Shown: positions 1 through 9,742 of the stretch, one piece after another | How the letters are laid out: each line of letters opens with the position of its first letter | Numbering within the stretch: position 1 is the stretch's first letter | Assembly (NCBI GenBank): GCA_003574895.1 | Contig: PJFB01000015.1 | Coordinates: 46,385 to 110,384 of the forward strand | From: Geobacter sp. | GTDB lineage: Bacteria > Desulfobacterota > Desulfuromonadia > Geobacterales > Pseudopelobacteraceae | Length of the DNA: 64,000 nt | Reading direction: 5' to 3' | Made by a program: the position numbers and the translations under genes | Notes under the pieces: model-generated | The model's input: only the letters and a program-made list of their open reading frames with translations | What the model was told of the DNA's origin: nothing | Databases searched by the model: none

Positions 1-285
1 GCGCTGTTTGCAGTGGTGATACTGATAACGGTGGCGGCCCAGGCCGAAAGCAAGGGCGAGCAGATCTTCAAGCAAAAATGCGCCATGTGTCATGTTGTCA
101 GGGGGCAAGGCGGCTCCATCGGTCCCGAACTCACCAGGATAGCTTCACGACTGAAGGATAGAGATCTGAAAGAAAAACTTGATAATCCCAAAAAGACCAA
201 TCCAAACAGCTTGATGCCATCCTTCAAGACTCTTCCCAAAGCGGAAATGGATGCGCTGCTGGGATATTTGAAGACATTGAAATAA
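1..285 (+). CDS. small monoheme c-type cytochrome (5' truncated)
   Basis: Open reading from the window edge; the first codons (ALFAVVILITVAAQA) are the hydrophobic end of a Sec signal peptide, so the true start lies upstream. The mature part carries one heme-binding motif CAMCH, a GPELT stretch and a likely distal Met ligand in LMPSF, which is the layout of a class I cytochrome c of about 80 residues. It is probably a periplasmic electron carrier. A strong terminator follows directly, so it ends its transcript. The GTG at 13 is internal to the signal peptide and is not proposed as the start. Redox partner unknown. Confidence 0.85.
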   Translation, partial: ALFAVVILITVAAQAESKGEQIFKQKCAMCHVVRGQGGSIGPELTRIASRLKDRDLKEKLDNPKKTNPNSLMPSFKTLPKAEMDALLGYLKTLK

Positions 286-302
286 AAGGGTCACAGCCAG
301 CC

Positions 303-328
303 AGGCCTGCCGGAAGGCAGGCCTTTTT
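303..328 (+). terminator. Rho-independent terminator after the cytochrome gene
   Basis: Perfect 9-bp stem AGGCCTGCC / GGCAGGCCT with a GGAA loop followed by TTTTT, 17 bases after the cytochrome stop codon. Confidence 0.85.
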
Positions 329-349
329 CGTCTGTGGGGTAATTCATTC

Positions 350-637
350 ATGCGACTGAGAGAAGAACAGATTAAACGCCTGGCCGAAAAGGTCTACAGC
401 GACCTGGTTACCGAAGGGCTGATAAAGCCGCGCAGCGAGCGGGGCACAGCGGTGGACGGGATTGTCCGGGCGATTTCGGCGGATTTCAGCCGCGAACAGA
501 TCCTGGAACGTGATGCCGAACGGCTCATGGATGAAACCATGGCATCGTTGGGCAAGGGCTCCGGAGACATCGACCGCCGCAAGATGCTGCGGATGATCAA
601 GGAAAAACTGGCCAGGGAACGGAAGATAGTCCTGTAA
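350..637 (+). CDS. DUF507 family protein (first of a tandem pair)
   Basis: 95 residues, charged, predicted all-helical and cytosolic, with no signal peptide or membrane segment. The N-terminus MRLREEQIKRLAEKVYSDL and the basic C-terminus MIKEKLARERKIVL match the DUF507 pattern. DUF507 has no established function known to me. Start chosen at the first ATG after the terminator; the only SD-like stretch is a weak GGGG 10 bases upstream. It is followed 43 bp later by a second DUF507 gene. Confidence 0.7.
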   Translation: MRLREEQIKRLAEKVYSDLVTEGLIKPRSERGTAVDGIVRAISADFSREQILERDAERLMDETMASLGKGSGDIDRRKMLRMIKEKLARERKIVL

Positions 638-680
638 CCCATAGCCGATCACTTATCCCCGCGTATGTCAGGAATCCAGC

Positions 681-941
681 ATGTCACTTTCGGAAGACCG
701 CATATCCAATATGTCCCATGAGATCATGGAGCGCCTCTGGCGCGATGATCTGGCCGATATTACCGATGAAGTGCGCGCCCTGGGCCGCATCAAACAGTCC
801 CTGACGGATTTTTTCGGCGTGGCCGAGGAAATCGAGGCAGCGGTGCGGGCCAAACTCCGAAACAAGGCACCCGGCAGCCGTGACTGGGAACTCCTCTACC
901 AGAAGTTTTATCAGGAGGAAATGGCCAGGAGGAAGCTGTGA
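681..941 (+). CDS. DUF507 family protein (second of a tandem pair)
   Basis: 86 residues, starting MSLSEDRISNMSHEIMERLW. Length, helical character and C-terminal pattern (YQKFYQEEMARRKL) resemble the preceding gene, so the two are probably diverged paralogues that may form a heteromer (inference). The stop codon overlaps the GTG start of the following lipoprotein gene (GTGA), which suggests translational coupling. No catalytic motif is visible. Confidence 0.65.
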   Translation: MSLSEDRISNMSHEIMERLWRDDLADITDEVRALGRIKQSLTDFFGVAEEIEAAVRAKLRNKAPGSRDWELLYQKFYQEEMARRKL

Positions 942-1477
942 GGATGGTGGTGCGGCCAATTGCAGTTACGTTGTTTGCAGCACTGCTGCTGACTGGCTGC
1001 GGCGGGTCGCTTAAGGTGAGAAATTACGGTAATTTTGATCCCCGGCAGGAACGCGATACGATTTACGTGATCCCCTTCGATGCTACCCTGGTGCCGTCGG
1101 ATTTCGGCGATCCCGTGTTTAATGAATTCGTGGATCGTCTGAACGCCCTGCGGAAGAATACCAGGGTAGCCAAATTTCTGATCCTCAAGGAAGATCTCAA
1201 AGAGGTCGAGCCTGCCTGGCTGATCAAACAAACCTATATATCCGGCGATATATGGGGTTATCTGGAGAACTCCGGCTGCTGTTCCACCGAGATGAAGGTT
1301 AAATCCCGCATCTACCTATACGAGCCCGGTAAAAATGATCCATCCATGGAGGTGTATCTGCCAGAGGAGGACTTTATCGAGCACGACCGCGTTTCGATCC
1401 AGGCGGCCAAGACCCGCATGGGCAAAGCCCTGGCTCGCTCCCTGGCAGATGCCATCATAAAAAAACTCACGCCATGA
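938..1477 (+). CDS. predicted lipoprotein of unknown function
   Basis: 179 residues with a short basic start, a hydrophobic segment and the lipobox LLTGC at about residues 18-22, so a lipid-anchored envelope protein is expected. The rest (FDPRQERDTIYVIPFDATLVP, then a Cys-Cys pair in SGCCSTEMKV) does not match a family I recognise; it has the feel of small lipoproteins that feed into surface assembly. The GTG start is preceded by AGGAGGA with about 5 bases spacing and overlaps the previous stop. An in-frame ATG lies two codons later. It belongs to the run from 350 to 2384. Confidence 0.6.
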   Translation: MRMVVRPIAVTLFAALLLTGCGGSLKVRNYGNFDPRQERDTIYVIPFDATLVPSDFGDPVFNEFVDRLNALRKNTRVAKFLILKEDLKEVEPAWLIKQTYISGDIWGYLENSGCCSTEMKVKSRIYLYEPGKNDPSMEVYLPEEDFIEHDRVSIQAAKTRMGKALARSLADAIIKKLTP

Positions 1478-1490
1478 TCTGGAGATAGAA

Positions 1491-2384
1491 ATGCTTGACC
1501 CGGAACTTACCGCCCAACTCAAACGCGTATTAACCTCGCTGGAACAACTCCTCCCAAAACCGATCCAGCAGATCGATTGGTCCGTAACCACTGCCGCCAA
1601 CTGGCACCGGCACTCCTTTGCCGGTTTTCTGGAGCCGCTGGATGTGGTCGAAAAAATCGCCCTGAATGACTTGCTGGGCATCGATGAACAGAAACGGGTG
1701 GTGGAGGAAAATACCTGCCAGTTTCTGGCCGGCCTGCCTGCCAACAATATCCTCCTGTGGGGCACTCGCGGTACAGGCAAATCCTCTCTGGTGCGGGCGA
1801 TCCTCAATAACTATGCCGGCCAGGGGCTGCGGGTGATCCAGGTGGACAAGGATGACCTGGTCTATCTGCCTGATATCGTAGATGCCATCAAGGGTATACC
1901 GTACCGCTTCATCCTCTTTTCCGACGATGCCTCGTTCGAAATAGGCGAGTCCAGCTACAAGATGCTGAAAAGCGCTCTGGATGGTTCGGTCTATGCTCCG
2001 CCGGAGAATGCGTTGATCTACGTGACCTCCAACCGCCGCCACCTGCTGCCGGAGTACGAAACCGACAACCGCGGCGCCATGCTGGTCAATAACGAGATCC
2101 ACCATGGCGAAGCAATCGAGGAAAAGATTTCCCTTTCCGGCCGTTTCGGGCTTTGGGTCGGTTTTCATCCCTTCAGCCAGGACCAGTACCTGGATGTGGT
2201 CCGGCAATGGTTCGGCAAGCTGTGCGCCAAGATGGGGACAGAGCTTGTCTGGGGCGAGGAGGAACGGCAGGCCGCCATTCTCTGGTCCCAGCAGAAGGGT
2301 GATTGCAGTGGCAGAATAGCCTTTCAGTTCGCCAACCATTGGGTGGGCAAGCTACTGCTGGAGAAGCGCAAGAAGAACAGCTAA
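1491..2384 (+). CDS. DUF815-type AAA+ ATPase
   Basis: 297 residues. Walker A is GTRGTGKSS at about residues 91-99; a Walker B-like acidic strand is YRFILFSDDASF and a sensor-type Asn occurs in YVTSNRRHLLP. This order and the DNRG and EKISLSGRFGL segments are typical of the DUF815 family of cytosolic ATP-binding proteins. Function is not established. It lies 13 bp after the lipoprotein gene in the same transcription unit and is followed by a weak terminator-like hairpin. Confidence 0.8.
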   Translation: MLDPELTAQLKRVLTSLEQLLPKPIQQIDWSVTTAANWHRHSFAGFLEPLDVVEKIALNDLLGIDEQKRVVEENTCQFLAGLPANNILLWGTRGTGKSSLVRAILNNYAGQGLRVIQVDKDDLVYLPDIVDAIKGIPYRFILFSDDASFEIGESSYKMLKSALDGSVYAPPENALIYVTSNRRHLLPEYETDNRGAMLVNNEIHHGEAIEEKISLSGRFGLWVGFHPFSQDQYLDVVRQWFGKLCAKMGTELVWGEEERQAAILWSQQKGDCSGRIAFQFANHWVGKLLLEKRKKNS

Positions 2385-2409
2385 GCCCATTTTTACGCAA
2401 TCAACTCAA

Positions 2410-2442
2410 ACAGGCCATGGGCGTGCGCTCTTGGCCTGTTTT
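2410..2442 (+). terminator. terminator-like hairpin between the DUF815 and slt genes
   Basis: ACAGGCCA / TGGCCTGT, 8-bp stem with a 14-base loop, followed by TTT. It sits in the 73-bp gap upstream of the transglycosylase start. The short T run makes it a weak or partial terminator. Confidence 0.4.
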
Positions 2443-2457
2443 ACGAAGGGTAAGACA

Positions 2458-4551
2458 ATGATTCCGCGATTACGCCGTTTGATCGGCAGCAGCTTTGCCT
2501 GCGCCGCTCTCCTCGCATTTGCCACCATCTCCATGGGAGCTGATGAGCTCCTTTCCAGTGCTGCTGTAAAGCTCAGAGAAAAGGATTATGGCAATGCCGC
2601 CGCCCTGGCGCAGAAAGCTGTGGCATCGCCACAACGCAGCTTTCTGCTGGGGGTCGCCTACCTGCGTCAGGACAAGGCAGCCGATGCGGTTCCACTGCTG
2701 GCCGAGGCCCAGCAAAAACTGCCGCTGTTGAGCGATTACGCAGCCCTTTACCAGGCCGAGGCGCTGCTGAAACTCAAACGTTACATCGAGGCCGCTGCCA
2801 AGGCCGCCTCGATTCCCAAGGCCTATCCCTCGTCTTTGCTGATCCGCCGCTCCCAGAAACTCTTTGCCGACATATTCTTTGAATCGGGCGATTACAAAGG
2901 CGCTCTCAAGGTTTGCCAGGCATTTGTCGAAAAATATCCATCCGGCGGTGATTCCGTGGATTCCCTGTTCAAAGCGGGCCGCTGCCGGGAAGAAACCGGC
3001 GACAAAACCGCTGCCGCGCAGATCTACCGCAGCATCTGGCTGAACAACCCTGCCGCGTCCCAGGCGGACATGGCCCAGGAACGGCTCAAGGAGCTGGACA
3101 AAAGTGGTGTTAAGGTCGCCGCCTATACTCCCGAGGAGCTTCTGCGCCGCGCATCGTCACTGGCTGCCCGTAACAGGAAAACCCTCACGCTGCAAACATT
3201 GCAGTCCATCCCGCTGGATGGGCTGACGCCTGCGTTTGCCGCCAGGGTTGATCTCCGGACCGGTATGGCGCAGTACCGTTTGCGAAACTACAAACAGGCC
3301 GAGAAAAGTTTGGCAAAGGCTGCCGGAAGCAGCGTGGCCGGCATCCGTTCGGAAGCCAGGTTCTGGCTGGCCAAGTCGCTTGCGCGGCAGGATCAAAACG
3401 ATCAGGCGTTCAGCCTGTTCATGGAACTGGCTGGAGAAGGGAAAAAGCAGGAATTCAGTGATGACGCCCTGATGGAGGCGGCCGGGCTGCGCAGGGGGCT
3501 TGGCTGTTACCTGGATGCCGCACGCCTGTACGACCAGGTCACAAAGAGCTGTTCCGATTCCAAGTTCATTCCTCGTGCCGCCTGGGAATCTGCCTGGTGC
3601 CGCTACCTGGCCGGCGATTATGCCGCTGCTGCCGATTCGTTAAAGGGATTGCTAAAAGACGGCGCTGTTCGGGAAAAAGCGCTTTACTGGCTGGGACGGG
3701 CACTGGAAAACAGCGCCAATGCCGATGCAGCCACCTACTTCCGGATGCTGCAGGATGAATACCCGACCGGCTTTTATGCCACGTGGTACCGCGACCAGCA
3801 CGGCATCAAGGATACCCGCGAGGCCCTGGGCCAACGCGACGCCCTGGGCGAGCTCCCCATGCTGCCTGGTTTTGAAAAACCGCGTTTGCTGGCTTCTCTG
3901 GGGATGTTGACCGAGGCCCGCTCAGAGATGGGAGCGGCCCTCAAAAGGGTGTCCGATAAAAAAAACATGTCATCTGGCCTGACGCGGCTTTATCTGGAGA
4001 TGCGTGACTACAGCTCTGCCATTGCCCAGTTTCAGCAAAATCCTGCCTTGAAATGGGACAGGACAACGTTGCCGGTCTGGACAGGCGGCTACCCCCTGGC
4101 CTACAGGGATCAGGTCGGGCAGTTTGCCGCGGCTAATAACCTTTCAGAGGCGCTGGTCTTTGCCTTGATCCGGGCCGAGAGCTCTTTTTCAAACTATATC
4201 AAGTCCTATGCCGGCGCTGTTGGACTTATGCAGCTAATGCCCGATACCGCTAAAGCGACCGCCAGGGAAAAGGGGGCTTTTGATCCGCAACGCCTCACTG
4301 ACCCCGAACTCAACATCAAATTGGGTACAAAACATTTCCGGGATTTGTTGAAGAGTTACGACAATGATGTGGTCTATGCCATTGCCGCTTACAATGCCGG
4401 CAGCGGCTCGGTCGCACGTTGGAGAAAGAAGCTGAAGGGCTTGCAGAAGGACGAGTTTATCGAAAACATCCCCTATGGCGAGACGCGGGATTACGTCAAA
4501 AAGGTCTATGCCTCGGCAGTCACCTACCGTCAGCTGTACGGCATGAAGTGA
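2458..4551 (+). CDS. slt: soluble lytic murein transglycosylase, Slt70 type
   Basis: Cleaves peptidoglycan glycan strands with formation of 1,6-anhydro-muramyl ends, in the periplasm. The 697-residue protein has a signal peptide (MIPRLRRLIGSS... to about SMGA), a long alpha-superhelical TPR-like region (about 30-530) and a C-terminal SLT domain. The catalytic Glu is in IRAESSFSNYI, followed by the GAVGLMQLMPDTAKA and YNAGSG motifs of the family. The ATG at 2458 is chosen over an upstream in-frame TTG because it begins the signal peptide and follows GAAGGGTAAG. It converges with lptD, 29 bp away. Confidence 0.9.
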   Translation: MIPRLRRLIGSSFACAALLAFATISMGADELLSSAAVKLREKDYGNAAALAQKAVASPQRSFLLGVAYLRQDKAADAVPLLAEAQQKLPLLSDYAALYQAEALLKLKRYIEAAAKAASIPKAYPSSLLIRRSQKLFADIFFESGDYKGALKVCQAFVEKYPSGGDSVDSLFKAGRCREETGDKTAAAQIYRSIWLNNPAASQADMAQERLKELDKSGVKVAAYTPEELLRRASSLAARNRKTLTLQTLQSIPLDGLTPAFAARVDLRTGMAQYRLRNYKQAEKSLAKAAGSSVAGIRSEARFWLAKSLARQDQNDQAFSLFMELAGEGKKQEFSDDALMEAAGLRRGLGCYLDAARLYDQVTKSCSDSKFIPRAAWESAWCRYLAGDYAAAADSLKGLLKDGAVREKALYWLGRALENSANADAATYFRMLQDEYPTGFYATWYRDQHGIKDTREALGQRDALGELPMLPGFEKPRLLASLGMLTEARSEMGAALKRVSDKKNMSSGLTRLYLEMRDYSSAIAQFQQNPALKWDRTTLPVWTGGYPLAYRDQVGQFAAANNLSEALVFALIRAESSFSNYIKSYAGAVGLMQLMPDTAKATAREKGAFDPQRLTDPELNIKLGTKHFRDLLKSYDNDVVYAIAAYNAGSGSVARWRKKLKGLQKDEFIENIPYGETRDYVKKVYASAVTYRQLYGMK

Positions 4552-4580
4552 GGTGGCTCCCTGTTCCCGTTACCGTTTTG

Positions 4581-6632
4581 TCAGTAGTTGGTCAAGCCGG
4601 CAAGATCGAAGTTGACACGGAAGGATGTGTTTCCGGGGCGGTCGATGATTGAAACGTTGATGCTCCAGCACTTTTGGGTGTATCCGGCCGAGTAGACCGT
4701 TTCGAGGGCGCCCGGGCGATCAAAGGAATAGCGGGTGGAATAGCCGAATGTCCAGGGTTTGACCAGTTTGGTGGACAGTTGGGCCTCCATGTATTCCAAG
4801 TTGTTGCGCGACATGCGGTAGGCAGCGGTAGCCGTTGTGCCGCGCTTATCGTCGAATGCCACTCCCGGCGCAATACTGGAAACCTGATTGTCGTAAACGT
4901 TGTAGCGCGCATCCAGGGTCATCCTGGCCTTTGGGTGCAGCCAGGCATCGGATTCCATAATCAGATCTGTAAAGGGCCGGTTGGTATCGACCATGGTCAA
5001 CAGATCACGTCTTGTCCCCTCAAAGCTGTAGCCTTGCAGCAGTTTAAGCCGCAACAGGTCGCGGTATTCCGTTGTTTCCCCGTTTTGGAATTTCCCCCCC
5101 AGATAACTGGCCAGTGAGTAATAGGCCATATTCTGCCAGACCAGGCGGTCGCTGTAATCATAGAACGGGAGCCGGGTCTGGTCCCGTTCCGGAGTGTAGC
5201 TGTAGCTGAGTTCGGGTACGAGTTCGTGACGAAGCTTCTTGAGGTGTTCACCGCCGATATCGTAGACCCTGCTTAGTGAGGTGGAGGCTCGTACTCCGAG
5301 CTCGGGCAGAAGATCCGCATCGTTATTATGGATATTGGTGCCGACAGGTATGTTGTCGCTGTTGTAGGCGCGCAGATGGAGGCCGGCAAAGGCCGATGCC
5401 TGCAGATAACCTGGCAGCCCGGTTTCGAGGGTCAGCCGTGGAAATGCCTGCAAGCGTTGTCCCTGGGGGCCTGTGTCCCGGTACAGGTTGGCGATGGCGG
5501 AGTCCATGTCAAAATATATCGGGGTTGTGAACAGTTTTTGCCGCACCGCGGCCAGGCCTATTTCAGGTATGGTCTGAACAGTCTGACTGCTGTCCACGTT
5601 ATAGAGTTCTTCGCTATAGCGCATGTCCGCTGTCAGGGCATAGTGCTGCCAGGTTTTCAGGAAATTGACTACAGTGTCGTTTGACTGCCGGTTGTATTCG
5701 CCGCTTTTCTCGCCGAAATCCTGCAAAAAGGTTTTGTCGGTGTTCAGGTTTACCACCATGCGCAGGTTCATATCCGGGGAGAAGATCTCCTTGTGGCTCT
5801 GGGCCACCTGACCTCGCCAGCGATTGTCCAGCAGGTCATAGATCAGGTAGCCCCCGATATTCCCCTCGCTGCCGCGCTTGCGGGCATAACGGTAATCAAC
5901 GCCGGTGCCGACGCCGCGTTTGGACACGATATCCAGATCGAACTGCAGATCCTGGTTAGGTGCAATAACCCAGTAGACAGGGAGGTCAACCTCGACGCCA
6001 CGCGAATTGGAGTTGCCGAAGCGGGGAAAGAGCAGCCCGGATTTTCGGTCGCGCACTACCGGGAAGGCGATCCATGGAATGTAGAAGGCCGGAGTGTTTT
6101 TGATGTAGAAAATCACATTCCTGCCAATGGCATAGCCGAGCAGATTGACCTTCAATTCTTCGGCCTTGAACTTCCAACTGGGGTCGGGAAGGTCGCAGGT
6201 GGTCAATTCGGTCTTTTCCAGTATGATGTGATTTTCATCTTCCTTGATGATCTTTTCACCACTGAAGTTGATGTTCCCCTTGCTGACGCTTAGTGTCCCC
6301 TGGTCCAATTCCGCCCGCCCTGTCGCCACATCGATCATGAATTTATTGCCGCGCAGGGTGTCGTCGTTCTTGGTCATGATGATATTGCCGGATGCGATCA
6401 TGATCCCGGTTTTCCGGCTGTATGTCGCCTGGTCGGCGTTAAGCACCATCCCTTCCCACAGGATGGTCACGTTGCTGCTGGCGTGGAAGGTGTCGGTGGC
6501 CTGGTCGTGATCCATGCTGTCGGCCTTGATGACGATATCTCCGCCATCGGGCGAGAAGTCGGCGCCCAGTGAGATCGCAGCCGGGGCCATGGACAGACAG
6601 AAAAGCAGTATCAATACGCGGACCAGTAGCAT
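4581..6632 (-). CDS. lptD: LPS-assembly protein LptD
   Basis: Outer-membrane translocon that inserts lipopolysaccharide into the outer leaflet, working with LptE. 683 residues: signal peptide (to about residue 24), an N-terminal OstA/LptA-like domain (about 35-150; the KADSMDHDQATDTFHASS and GKLVLNADQ-like repeat pattern), and a large C-terminal beta-barrel rich in alternating aromatic strands. One Cys lies in TTCDLPDP and one near the C-terminus (QKCWSINV), which could form the inter-domain disulfide known for LptD. The protein is about 100 residues shorter than the E. coli one. It is last in the order trpA, accD, folC, lptD and begins 14 bp after folC. Confidence 0.9.
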   Translation of the reverse strand: MLLVRVLILLFCLSMAPAAISLGADFSPDGGDIVIKADSMDHDQATDTFHASSNVTILWEGMVLNADQATYSRKTGIMIASGNIIMTKNDDTLRGNKFMIDVATGRAELDQGTLSVSKGNINFSGEKIIKEDENHIILEKTELTTCDLPDPSWKFKAEELKVNLLGYAIGRNVIFYIKNTPAFYIPWIAFPVVRDRKSGLLFPRFGNSNSRGVEVDLPVYWVIAPNQDLQFDLDIVSKRGVGTGVDYRYARKRGSEGNIGGYLIYDLLDNRWRGQVAQSHKEIFSPDMNLRMVVNLNTDKTFLQDFGEKSGEYNRQSNDTVVNFLKTWQHYALTADMRYSEELYNVDSSQTVQTIPEIGLAAVRQKLFTTPIYFDMDSAIANLYRDTGPQGQRLQAFPRLTLETGLPGYLQASAFAGLHLRAYNSDNIPVGTNIHNNDADLLPELGVRASTSLSRVYDIGGEHLKKLRHELVPELSYSYTPERDQTRLPFYDYSDRLVWQNMAYYSLASYLGGKFQNGETTEYRDLLRLKLLQGYSFEGTRRDLLTMVDTNRPFTDLIMESDAWLHPKARMTLDARYNVYDNQVSSIAPGVAFDDKRGTTATAAYRMSRNNLEYMEAQLSTKLVKPWTFGYSTRYSFDRPGALETVYSAGYTQKCWSINVSIIDRPGNTSFRVNFDLAGLTNY

Positions 6633-6646
6633 GATGCAGGTATCCC

Positions 6647-7924
6647 CTAACCCCTTATCCCTTCGAAATTTTCACCGGCCAGCCAGGCCTTGGTCTCCCC
6701 AACCGTAAACAGTGAGCCGCAGATCAGAATCAAATCCTCTGCTCCTGCTGCCTGGCGCGCCGCCCTGATGCCATCGGCGACACTTCCGCTGGCAGTGGCG
6801 TTTATCCCCAGATCGGTCAGAATCCCGGCCAGGGTGTTGCTGTCAAGGGCACGCTCAATTGCCGGGGTGACCGCAAAGGCGAGTTTTACTTTATGGGCCA
6901 GCGGCGCAAAGATCCCCCGGCATTCCTTGTCGGCCATGACTCCGGTCACCAGAATCAGGCGCCGATAACGGTAGTGGTCCAATGCCGATGCCAGGGCCGC
7001 GGCTCCGGCAGGGTTATGGGCGCCGTCCAGTAGAATGGGGGGGGAACCGGCAATGAGCTCCATACGGCCAGGCCAGCATGCGTGGCGTATTCCCGCAACC
7101 ATGGCATTTTCGCTGACAGGCCAGCCGATCGTATTCATGATCTCGGCCGCCGCCAGTGCCGTGGCTGAGTTTTCAGTCTGGAAACGGCCCGGAATGCCTG
7201 GCGTAAGTCGTGACAGAACGGCACTTACGCCTTTGTAATCCACGGCGCCATCTTCATGCCAGGCAGCGGAAAAATCCCTGCCGGCAATACATAACCTGTT
7301 GCCTCCTGCTGTGGCGGCATTCAGGATAACCCCATCTACCTCAATTACTTGGGCCGCGGTGATCATTGGTGTTCCGGGTTCGGCAATACCGGCCTTTTCA
7401 GCGGCGATTTCCTCCAGCGTTGTCCCCAGGTAGTCGCAATGATCAAGAGAAACAGGGGTAATGACCGTCATGATGGCGGGGATGACAGCGGTTGCATCGG
7501 AACGCCCCCCCATACCGGCCTCAAGTACCGCGATCTCAGTACGTTCTTCAGCAAAACAGAGGGCGGCCAGGGCCGTGACGATTTCAAAAAAAGTGGCATT
7601 GTCCGGGGCCAGTGCCAGAACCTTTTCCAACAATGGCATCAGTCGTTCTGATGCTATTTCCTGCCCATTGATACGGAAGCGTTCATTGAAGCTTACCAGG
7701 TGAGGGGAGGTAAACAAGGCGGTACGATATCCGGCGCTACCCAGAATGGAGGACAGAAAGGCCGCAGTGGAGCCTTTGCCGTTTGTGCCGACCACATGGA
7801 CCGCCCTGAAGGAACGCTCGGGGTTACCCAGTCGTTCGAGCAGGAGGCGAACCCGGTCCGGGCCTGGACATATGCCGAAACGCCGGCGGGCGTAGAGTTT
7901 TTCCAGCGAGCCGGCCAGCGACAT
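6647..7924 (-). CDS. folC: bifunctional dihydrofolate/folylpolyglutamate synthase
   Basis: Mur-ligase family ATP-dependent enzyme that joins L-glutamate to dihydropteroate and folates. 425 residues. The P-loop VGTNGKGSTAAF is at about 44-55; FTSPHLVSFNERFRING, MGGRSDATAV and the DGAHNPAGAAAL motif follow in the expected order. The start is one base downstream of the accD stop, so the two are tightly coupled. Length is normal and no key motif is missing. Confidence 0.93.
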   Translation of the reverse strand: MSLAGSLEKLYARRRFGICPGPDRVRLLLERLGNPERSFRAVHVVGTNGKGSTAAFLSSILGSAGYRTALFTSPHLVSFNERFRINGQEIASERLMPLLEKVLALAPDNATFFEIVTALAALCFAEERTEIAVLEAGMGGRSDATAVIPAIMTVITPVSLDHCDYLGTTLEEIAAEKAGIAEPGTPMITAAQVIEVDGVILNAATAGGNRLCIAGRDFSAAWHEDGAVDYKGVSAVLSRLTPGIPGRFQTENSATALAAAEIMNTIGWPVSENAMVAGIRHACWPGRMELIAGSPPILLDGAHNPAGAAALASALDHYRYRRLILVTGVMADKECRGIFAPLAHKVKLAFAVTPAIERALDSNTLAGILTDLGINATASGSVADGIRAARQAAGAEDLILICGSLFTVGETKAWLAGENFEGIRG

Positions 7925-7925
7925 T

Positions 7926-8780
<855 letters not shown>

Positions 8781-8837
8781 GTTGATCCTCACACTGATTT
8801 AAGTTTAGGTCAAAATATTTACTGAAAGTGAAGCAGC

Positions 8838-8866
8838 TTGGTAGCAGAAATGTTATCGGGTGTCAA
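8838..8866 (-). promoter_or_regulatory. possible sigma-70 promoter for accD-folC-lptD
   Basis: On the minus strand TTGACA (8866-8861), 17 bases, then TACCAA (8843-8838), in the 129-bp gap between trpA and accD. The -35 is perfect, the -10 is poor. It would allow accD to be expressed apart from trpA. Confidence 0.35.
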
Positions 8867-8909
8867 GCTGGCGATTCAGGTTTGCGGAAGCTCCGTGTTT
8901 CCTGTCTGG

Positions 8910-9704
8910 TTAGCATGAAATTGCCTGTTTCAGGGAGCCGACAAAATCCCGAACCTCTTTTTTCAGCATTTCGCCAGAATACTGCTGAAAGAGTTTAACA
9001 ATGGCGCTGCCGACCACCACACCGTCTGCCATGGCCGCCACACTGGCGGCCTGCTGGGGAGTGGATATGCCAAAGCCGGCAACGATGGGAAGCTTGATCA
9101 ATTTGCGTATCCGGCCCAATTCGTCGGCAAGGCTGGCCGAAACCTCCTGGCGGGCTCCGGTGACACCGGTCACGGTCACGTAGTAAAGAAAGCCGCTCCC
9201 CAATTCGGATACCGCCGCTACCCGGGATTTGTCCGAGGTCGGTGTGAGCAGGAAAATCACATCCAGGCCAGCTGTCCTGGCATGGCAAAGGAACTTGTTT
9301 GCCTCCTCGGGCGGCATGTCAACCAGCAAGACACCGTCAACACCCGATTCTGCCGCGTCATGGGCAAAGCGTTCATAGCCGTAGGCATGGATTGGGTTTA
9401 GGTACCCCATCAGGATAATGGGAATGTCGCATGTGGTGCGTACCGATCCGACCGTAGCCAGGATATTGTCCAGCGTCGTGCCGGCAGCAAGGGCCCGTTC
9501 CGATGAAAGCTGAATGGCTGGACCATCGGCCATGGGATCGGAAAATGGCATGCCCAGCTCGATGATATCGGCGCCGGCCTCTGCAAGCAGGTGAATCATC
9601 TCGGAGGTGGTACCCATATCTGGGTCGCCTGCTGTAATAAACGTGACCAGCGCTTTTTGCTGGCGTTCCTGCAATGTTGTGAAAACCTGCTTCAACCTGT
9701 TCAT
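8910..9704 (-). CDS. trpA: tryptophan synthase alpha chain
   Basis: Cleaves indole-3-glycerol phosphate to indole and glyceraldehyde-3-phosphate; normally works with TrpB. 264-residue TIM barrel. The catalytic Glu and Asp are seen in [19 protein letters not shown]; the phosphate-binding end has [13 protein letters not shown] and GVVVGSAIV. All key motifs are present and the length is normal. trpB is not adjacent: the upstream gene, 38 bp away, is a chemoreceptor. Confidence 0.95.
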   Translation of the reverse strand: MNRLKQVFTTLQERQQKALVTFITAGDPDMGTTSEMIHLLAEAGADIIELGMPFSDPMADGPAIQLSSERALAAGTTLDNILATVGSVRTTCDIPIILMGYLNPIHAYGYERFAHDAAESGVDGVLLVDMPPEEANKFLCHARTAGLDVIFLLTPTSDKSRVAAVSELGSGFLYYVTVTGVTGARQEVSASLADELGRIRKLIKLPIVAGFGISTPQQAASVAAMADGVVVGSAIVKLFQQYSGEMLKKEVRDFVGSLKQAISC

Positions 9705-9742
9705 TTGAAGAACCCGTGTCGGTGAAATTAGCTAAAACGGCA